DNA from: Morinoia aosen
Taxonomy: Eukaryota > Arthropoda > Malacostraca > Amphipoda > Talitridae
NCBI GenBank assembly: GCA_030386875.1
Contig: CM059556.1
Span: forward strand, 37,798,964 to 37,862,963
Length of the DNA stretch: 64,000 nt
Reading direction: 5' to 3'
A model generated the notes under the pieces. The model did not search any database and was not told where the DNA came from. It saw only the letters and a program-made list of their open reading frames with translations. How positions within the stretch are numbered: the first letter of the stretch is position 1; every line of letters starts with the position of its first letter. The position numbers and the translations under genes are program-made. Positions 58,501 to 64,000 of this stretch are shown piece after piece.

Positions 58501-61455
58501 TACGCCTCAGGGTACTGCCCGTATCTCAGTTAAATAAAGCCTACTCAACTTTCAGATTCGATATTTCAAAAACGATGAATGCTTGAATTTTTACTTGTTT
58601 CTGACAGGCGTCGTTTTTTTGAACTATTATCTGCACTGTCAAAGTTTGTGCCACTATTTTTCAAATGTGTGCAGCTGTATGCGCGTCACCAGGTGTCTAT
58701 CCATGCAGCTCATCCGGTGATCACAGCAAACGAATAAGACGGGTGGAAGACGTTATAGAAGAACTCATCTGCGCTTTTAGCTTGTACTTCACTCACCCAC
58801 TCTCTCTCTACTCAAGTCAAAGTACTAAAAAACAACACATCTTCTCTGCATTAAGATTGCGAAAAAACTTTTCTGCATTTCGATTGCCAAAATGTAGTGA
58901 TTAGTGAGTACGAAGATGTAATTTTGGCTGGAGAGTGAGATCTATAGATTTTAAGGGTCAGATCCCGTGTTAGGCCTCTTAAATCTTTAGGCCTTTAAAT
59001 CTCGGATTGTGGGACCTTCGAACGTTTTCTGACGCCGGCTAGAAAAAACGACTTTCAAGAGGTCCATGTTGAACGTATGGTAAAATTTTCGGTAATCCAC
59101 CCGCTGCCAGAAACCACTTTACCATTTACATTCTATTGCTCGCCAGAACAGTCTGCCGCCATGAACCTGTTCCTATTGCTGGGGGCAACAGAGGGACGAA
59201 TGAGGTATATCTCTTGATTAGCCTAGTATTTCTGATCATTAATTTTGTGATAATGACCATGGTCACCTCTGTTAAATAGTTGGTGAGGCGTATCCACATT
59301 GGGCGCCAATTATTTGTTAATTAGGGGGGCGAGTCCTGTTTCCGCCCGATTGATGATTAATTTAGGTTGGTTCTAATTTTAGGGATTCTGAGGCCGTAAT
59401 TTCAGAGGCTTTATTTTATCCCGGAGGATCTTCCTGATATTTCCAGGGATAAGTGAAAGTCAGGTTCTGCTGACTTAGTTTATTTAAGTTGGGGTTTTCC
59501 CCACAGTATTTTTCAGGATGCGAATATTTTCCGGCAGTTCTTGTAGTTTTTCTCTGGTAGAGCTTTGAAGATGTCGAGCAGTTTTTCAGAGCGTCGAATT
59601 TTTGAGCCGTAAGCGAGGCTTCGAAAGTTTAGAGCTGAAATGAAATTCAAGCTATGGAGTTTTTCGATTTCGTATTTCCATACAAGTTTTCTTCTTAGTT
59701 TTTGCGATCGAAGTTTTTCTTCTCAAGTATTTCTCCCTGAAATTTTGAGGATCGTGATGGAAGTAGGTTTCTCAAGTATCTGTGATACGAGTGTTCAGTT
59801 ATGCGGGGAAGATTATTTTCCCTCCCATTAAATTACATAGGCACTAGTCGACATTTTTGCTTCTGGCCTAACAACCTCCCAACACCGTGCAAGCTTTCCT
59901 ATTGCTAGGAGCATCGGAGGTATAAGAAGCATGAAGGAGCGATTTCTCGAGATTAGCCTTGTATTTATGACCATCAATTTCTGTTAAAAATAATAAAAAT
60001 ACAAAGGTTCAATTACAATACAAGGTTCTGTTCAATTTCACCTCCGAACATCGTGCCAGCGTTCACTTTCTGCTACAGAATTTGCACGCATCTGAAATAA
60101 ACAAATATTAAACTGGAGGATTTACTTAGTTTTATAAGAGAAGTCGACTGTTCAAAAGTTGTCGTGAATGCTGGTTCTGACAAGTGAATTTATAGGTTAA
60201 ACTTGGCCAAGAAACGTCTGAAAAATCAACTTTTATTAGCTCATAATGGTCGTAAATACAATCTTGATGCTCTGATGAAACGCCACTGTAGCGTCTTCTT
60301 TGATTAAACCCATTATATAATGATAATGTTAATAATTATCCAACTGATAATAACGCAGACACCTGAACGAGTTGCTTGGATCTGTCATGCACGCGTGAAC
60401 AGCGTATACTAGTTAAATTCTTTGAAATTAAGCATATTTAAGCCCATTTAAGGGTTACAGAAATATCATTACTTAACAGAAGCTCTTACTTTTTGCTCAA
60501 CTTAATTAAGCACGTGTCGCTCTGTGATATCTTCCACTATCTGTAATGAAGGTTTGAGTTCAAGCATCCCGATTCATATAAGGCTATGTTATAAAACGTT
60601 TGGACCGTGAGATATTATTGCGAAAGGCTGCCTACCATGGAAATTTCGAACGTCTGCTGACCAAGTCCGGGAAGTTACGAAATCATGCATGAGAAGGAGA
60701 GCGGGAATTTTCCCATCCTGGGTGGGGTTTCTAGCGAACGTTCCCTTGTGTGAAAATACTCGAGCAGCGCTGCTGAAAGTCCTGAACGGTGTTTCTGTAG
60801 GTTCTATTCCTAAAATATGATATTTTGCTCTTATTCTTGTAAACTGTGGGAGAAAATAATAGGGTACGATTAAAAACGGATGCGTTCCCCTGTTGTCCGC
60901 CTGGGATGCCTCTTGAAGCTCACATGTATGTAGAGTGTAGACTTCTTCATATCAAATTTATCTGTACTTCTGAGGTTAAATTCGTGGCATTTCATATGGA
61001 ATATTAATAGTTCGTTTTAATCGCAACATTTAATTTTCACATCGATGAAAATGTAATCAAGATTTAATTCCCTCTGCGTGAGTTTATCTTGGTCTTGACG
61101 GCGTCACTAAGGATGTGGTTTTCATTTATTAAGGTTTTATCCAAAATCTAATATTATAAGAATGATAACAATTTATCGCTGGCTTGCTCGTAATTGCTGT
61201 ATGATAAAATTAAAACGGCTATTTATACTCCATTCTAATCTGCACCAAGAGATACCAAATTTCTTTATTAGCACCCATAATCCCTTTCCTAGAATAAACC
61301 AAGTCCCCTGCTTAAATCCCATCTTATCTCCAAGTCTTACTCTCAAAATAGAACATAAATCTTCCCAGATCAGATGTTGACGCTAGCGTATGCATGACAC
61401 GAGAATTTACCTTTGAATATAGCGGAACACCGGCCTGAACGATGAGCCAGCAAAT
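58501..61455. other. Intronic sequence with a diverged long duplication
   Basis: About 59140-59260 and 59875-59990 share TTCCTATTGCT(G/A)G, a GATTAGCCT(A/T)GTATTT block and ATCAATTT, suggesting an old duplication. The Helitron-like dyad GTATCTGTGATAC is at 59776-59788 without the rest of the element. Confidence 0.4.
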
Positions 61456-61728
61456 CACGGTAGAGGAAACAAGGTAGGTTCAAACCAGTCTTTTTTTTCG
61501 TCGACTGGGTGGGTTTGCTGAGGACACGGCAACGAACCAATGGTAGCGCGTGTATTGCTTCTGCCACCACTGCTACCACCAAATACGTCTCCACTATTGG
61601 CCTAACGACATGGCGCTTTGGTGACGTCATAAAGTTTGTTTGAAATAAAGCCTTTCTATTAGCTAGCCGAGCAAGAAGAAGTGTATTTTCCCCCGTAGAA
61701 ATGACCCTACCTCGTTTCCTCTACCGTG
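61456..61728. mobile_element. hAT-like MITE with perfect 8-bp target duplication
   Basis: The ends are CACGGTAGAGGAAACAAGG and CTCGTTTCCTCTACCGTG. CAGCAAAT is repeated exactly at 61448-61455 and 61729-61736. The 8-bp duplication is the hAT signature and the best evidence for the family's class. The overlapping minus-strand frame is an artefact. Confidence 0.9.
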
Positions 61729-62303
61729 CAGCAAATCAGGGTCGCTCGCAGTCTGCTCTAATATGTAGCTCCATAATTTGGCTACCAGAAAGAAAATTTT
61801 TGAAATACGAGAGGATCAATACTATATATATATAATAAAATGCCAGGTGTCTCCTGAAATTTATAAGTAAATTTAAATATTTTTGGTGCGTAATGTCTCC
61901 TATGTTACTACAATGGTAATCTCATTGAGCACATTAAATTGGTAGGTCTGTCTTGGTTGGTTGGTCCTCTCTTTCACGTTCTTAAAGGATGTTTAATGAC
62001 CGTATCTGTGATACGAGTTTCACCAGTGCATGAGGAGAAGTATGTTTTAATTACGGGTACTATTAGGATGGATGTATATGTTTAGCATCCACATCTAGAG
62101 GATTTATTCAAGGAAAATATCGAATCCCATCATTTTTGACGGGTCGCGTACACTAGTCTTTCGTAAGAAAAAGACGACGGTTGAAGATCAGAAGTTTGAC
62201 CGCTTGCTTGGTGGGCCTGAGGGTTACAAAACGAGTCCAAGGCGTCTCCAGTTGTGTTCTAAAACTATAACTTGAATTGAGGCCTCGAGCTTTGGTGTAA
62301 CTA
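61729..62303. other. Intronic sequence with Helitron relics
   Basis: GTATCTGTGATAC at 62002-62014 and TTTTGACGGGTCGCGTACAC near 62133-62152 are blocks of the Helitron-like family, with CTAG following at 62153. The element itself has decayed. Confidence 0.4.
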
Positions 62304-62411
62304 CCCAGTCTAGCTTTTTCGCCGGAGCATGCATGTTTTTCGCCGCCCAAGCGATTTAATTACTTGAGCGGCGAAAAACATGCATGCTGGCAGCGAAAAA
62401 GTTAGACTGGG
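62304..62411. mobile_element. 108-bp palindromic MITE, copy 3
   Basis: It runs from CCCAGTCTAGCTTTTTCGCC to GCGAAAAAGTTAGACTGGG, with TA on each side (62302-62303, 62412-62413). The arms pair almost throughout, including GCATGCATGTTTTTCGCCGC with its complement, around AAGCGATTTAATTACTT. Confidence 0.85.
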
Positions 62412-63252
62412 TAACGCTCTCATTCACTGGAGATTTGAATTGTAAAGCTTCTTTCAAATTTAATGTTTTCAATGCTCTGATGTTTTCGCTTCACTTCTAT
62501 TGCTCTTTGAACGCGAGAAAAGAACATAATATTATATTTTGCTACTTCTTTTAACACTGCTGTTGTGGGGATTGGGGATGGGCGGGAAAAATCGGAGAAT
62601 AAGCTATTAAATCCTTGAAAAAGATACTATTTTGTGTTATGCATAATTGAAATTGATTTTTAGATAATTAGAATAGTATAAGTTTACGCTAAAGCGGTCG
62701 TTGTGTGGGAAAAATGTATACCAAAACTATTTAACGTGGATAAAAATAAAGATATTAGCCCTTTTGTATCTCAAATCGCATGCGAGGAAGAGAAACTCAT
62801 CGCTTAATCAGGGTATTTTTATCATAAATCCCTACTTGTAATGAATTAGTGAATGAATCAATTGTTGTTCAGGGCGAAAGCACTCAGGGTATTTACTGTT
62901 ATGTAATACCTCGTAATACCTCTTACAGCTTCTTTGTACCCTGCTTGTTTTAGCAGGCTCATTAGTGGCACAAAGTTCAGGTTATCTAATCTTACTTTGT
63001 GTGTGTGCGTGTGTAAGTGTCCGTGTGCGTGCAAGCTGAGGGCACAGCAGGGCAAGACGCACCAACATTCACGTGGGCTCATACTTGTAAGATTACATGT
63101 TCAGATAACGCACGCGACGCGTTACGTAAACTTCTCGGAAGAAGGTATACGACAATCGAAGCAGTCTCTTATCGAAGAACATTTCTCAGAACGCACAGTG
63201 ACCGGGCCGCAGGTAGCGATACCGCCCTGCTTCAGATAACCAAAGTTTCGTC
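62412..63252. other. Intronic unique sequence
   Basis: A short GTGTGTGTGCGTGTGT patch lies at about 63000-63030. The 101- and 94-codon frames that end near the array are unsupported. Confidence 0.4.
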
Positions 63253-63832
63253 TTCACGTAGCGCCGAAATTGTTTATGTAACGACAAAATTGTTTATGTA
63301 ACGCCAAAATTGTTTACGTAGCGCCAAAATTGTTTATATAACGCCAAAATTGTTTATGTAACTCCAAAATTGTTTACGTAACGCCAAAATTGTTTACGTA
63401 GCGCCAAAATTGTTTACGTAACGCCAAAATTGTTTACGTAGCGCCAAACTTGTTTACGTAGCGCCAAAATTGTTTATGTAACTCCAGAATTGTTTACGTA
63501 ACCTCAAGATTGTTTACGTAACGCCAAAATTGTTTACGTAGCGCCAAAATTGGTTATGTAACTCCAAAATTGTTTACGTAGCGCCAAAATTGTTTATGTA
63601 ACTCCAAAATTGTTTATGTAACGCCAAAATTGTTTATGTAACTCCAAAATTGTTTACGTAACTCCAAAATTGTTTACGTAACGCCAAAATTGTTTACGTA
63701 GCGCCAAAATTGTTTACGAAACGCCAAAATTGTTTATGTAACGCCAAAATTGTTTACGTAGCGCCAAAATTGTTTACGTAACTTCAAAATTGTTTACGTA
63801 GCGCCAAAATTGTTTACGTAACGCCAAAATTG
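63253..63832. repeat. 20-bp tandem repeat, ~29 copies, abutting a splice acceptor
   Basis: The unit is GCGCCAAAATTGTTTACGTA, with variants ACGCC, ACTCC and TTTATGTA. It ends about 18 bases before the AG acceptor at 63849-63850. Each unit carries TTTAC or TTTAT, of which TTTAC fits the loose animal branch-point pattern yTnAy. Confidence 0.95.
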
Positions 63833-63850
63833 TGCTGTGTTCTTTTGCAG

Positions 63851-64000
63851 GATCTTCAGGACGAGCGAAAAAAATTGCATGAACTGCATTATGGAAGTTC
63901 AGCGGTGCATGCGCTATCTTCACTTCCTCTTAATTTTGGTTTCTTGGAAGGTTGTCCACGTGATACCAGTGAAGAAATTGAGAATGAGAATAGAGCACAA
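63851..64000 (+). CDS. Downstream coding exon, continues past the window
   Basis: The acceptor GCTGTGTTCTTTTGCAG| is good. In phase 0 the exon is open for all 50 codons to the window edge and reads DLQDERKKLHELHYGSSAVH, then a segment with LPLNFGFLEG and an acidic end DTSEEIENEN. It joins in frame to the exon at 50167-50259, giving KNWQ-DLQDERKKLHELHYG. Another frame is also open by chance but is compositionally less protein-like (many Cys, Met and Val). No domain is recognised. The 3' end lies outside. Confidence 0.55.

Larger units (their letters stand above)
50260..63850 (+). other. Large repeat-filled intron
   Basis: If the exon pair is right, this intron is about 13.6 kb. It contains five minisatellite or minisatellite-like arrays, a SINE, an hAT-like MITE, a palindromic MITE and the final 20-bp array at its acceptor. 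Non-repeat parts at 50260-51380 and 56290-61450 show no supported genes. Confidence 0.55.

Noticed and set aside
63851..64000. Direct splice of the large exon (48038, phase 2) to 63851
   Set aside because: The frame stays open but gives a Cys/Met/Val-rich peptide unlike the rest. The phase-0 reading from the 50167-50259 exon is more protein-like, so it was preferred; not excluded.

Overview
This is a eukaryotic nuclear window, most likely from an arthropod. The evidence is a multi-exon gene with GT-AG introns, a CR1/Jockey-like non-LTR retrotransposon, several families of small DNA-transposon derivatives, and TTAGG-like short repeats (about 6.64-6.72 kb, 16.42-16.45 kb). Nothing bacterial is present (no operons, no ribosome binding sites). 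The species cannot be fixed from sequence alone; an insect is a guess. Most of the sequence is AT-rich, repeat-laden non-coding DNA, and nearly all long reading frames outside two loci are translations of tandem repeats or transposon fragments.

Layout. 0-10 kb: non-autonomous Helitron-like elements (five with intact ends, inserted between A and T), a SINE 3' part, and a 5'-truncated LINE whose reverse transcriptase frame carries one in-frame stop. 10-19 kb: MITEs nested in one another, including a composite with two inverted hAT-like MITEs around a mariner-like MITE, one arm split by a retroposon with a 15-bp target duplication. 19.7-31 kb: a cluster of unrelated minisatellites with 24, 28, 24/25, 48 and 32 bp units; the 24/25-bp array alone is about 4.6 kb. 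31-46 kb: mostly unique AT-rich DNA with short local duplications and scattered MITEs. 46-64 kb: the one good gene, on the + strand.

That gene has a large 5' coding exon (46129 to about 48038), which encodes a low-complexity, basic, probably nuclear protein with several nuclear-localisation-like clusters and a SUMO-interaction-like motif (VIDLS). Downstream candidate exons at 49967-50000, 50167-50259 and 63851 to the window end join in consistent phase. A second splice choice (donor 47921, acceptor 49823 or 49844) would give a short alternative C-terminus. The roughly 13.6-kb intron before the last exon is packed with 20- and 22-bp tandem arrays, and the final 20-bp array stops only about 18 bases before the splice acceptor.

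Transposon families are defined here by comparing copies within the window: Helitron-like (7 copies plus relics), hAT-like MITE (7 copies, 8-bp target duplications at several), a 108-bp near-perfect palindromic MITE (3 full copies of identical length plus a fragment), a piggyBac-like MITE with TTAA edges (4 copies), a 360-410-bp retroposon with 10-15-bp target duplications (4 copies), and a tRNA-derived SINE (2 copies). Family names come from end structure only; no database search was possible.
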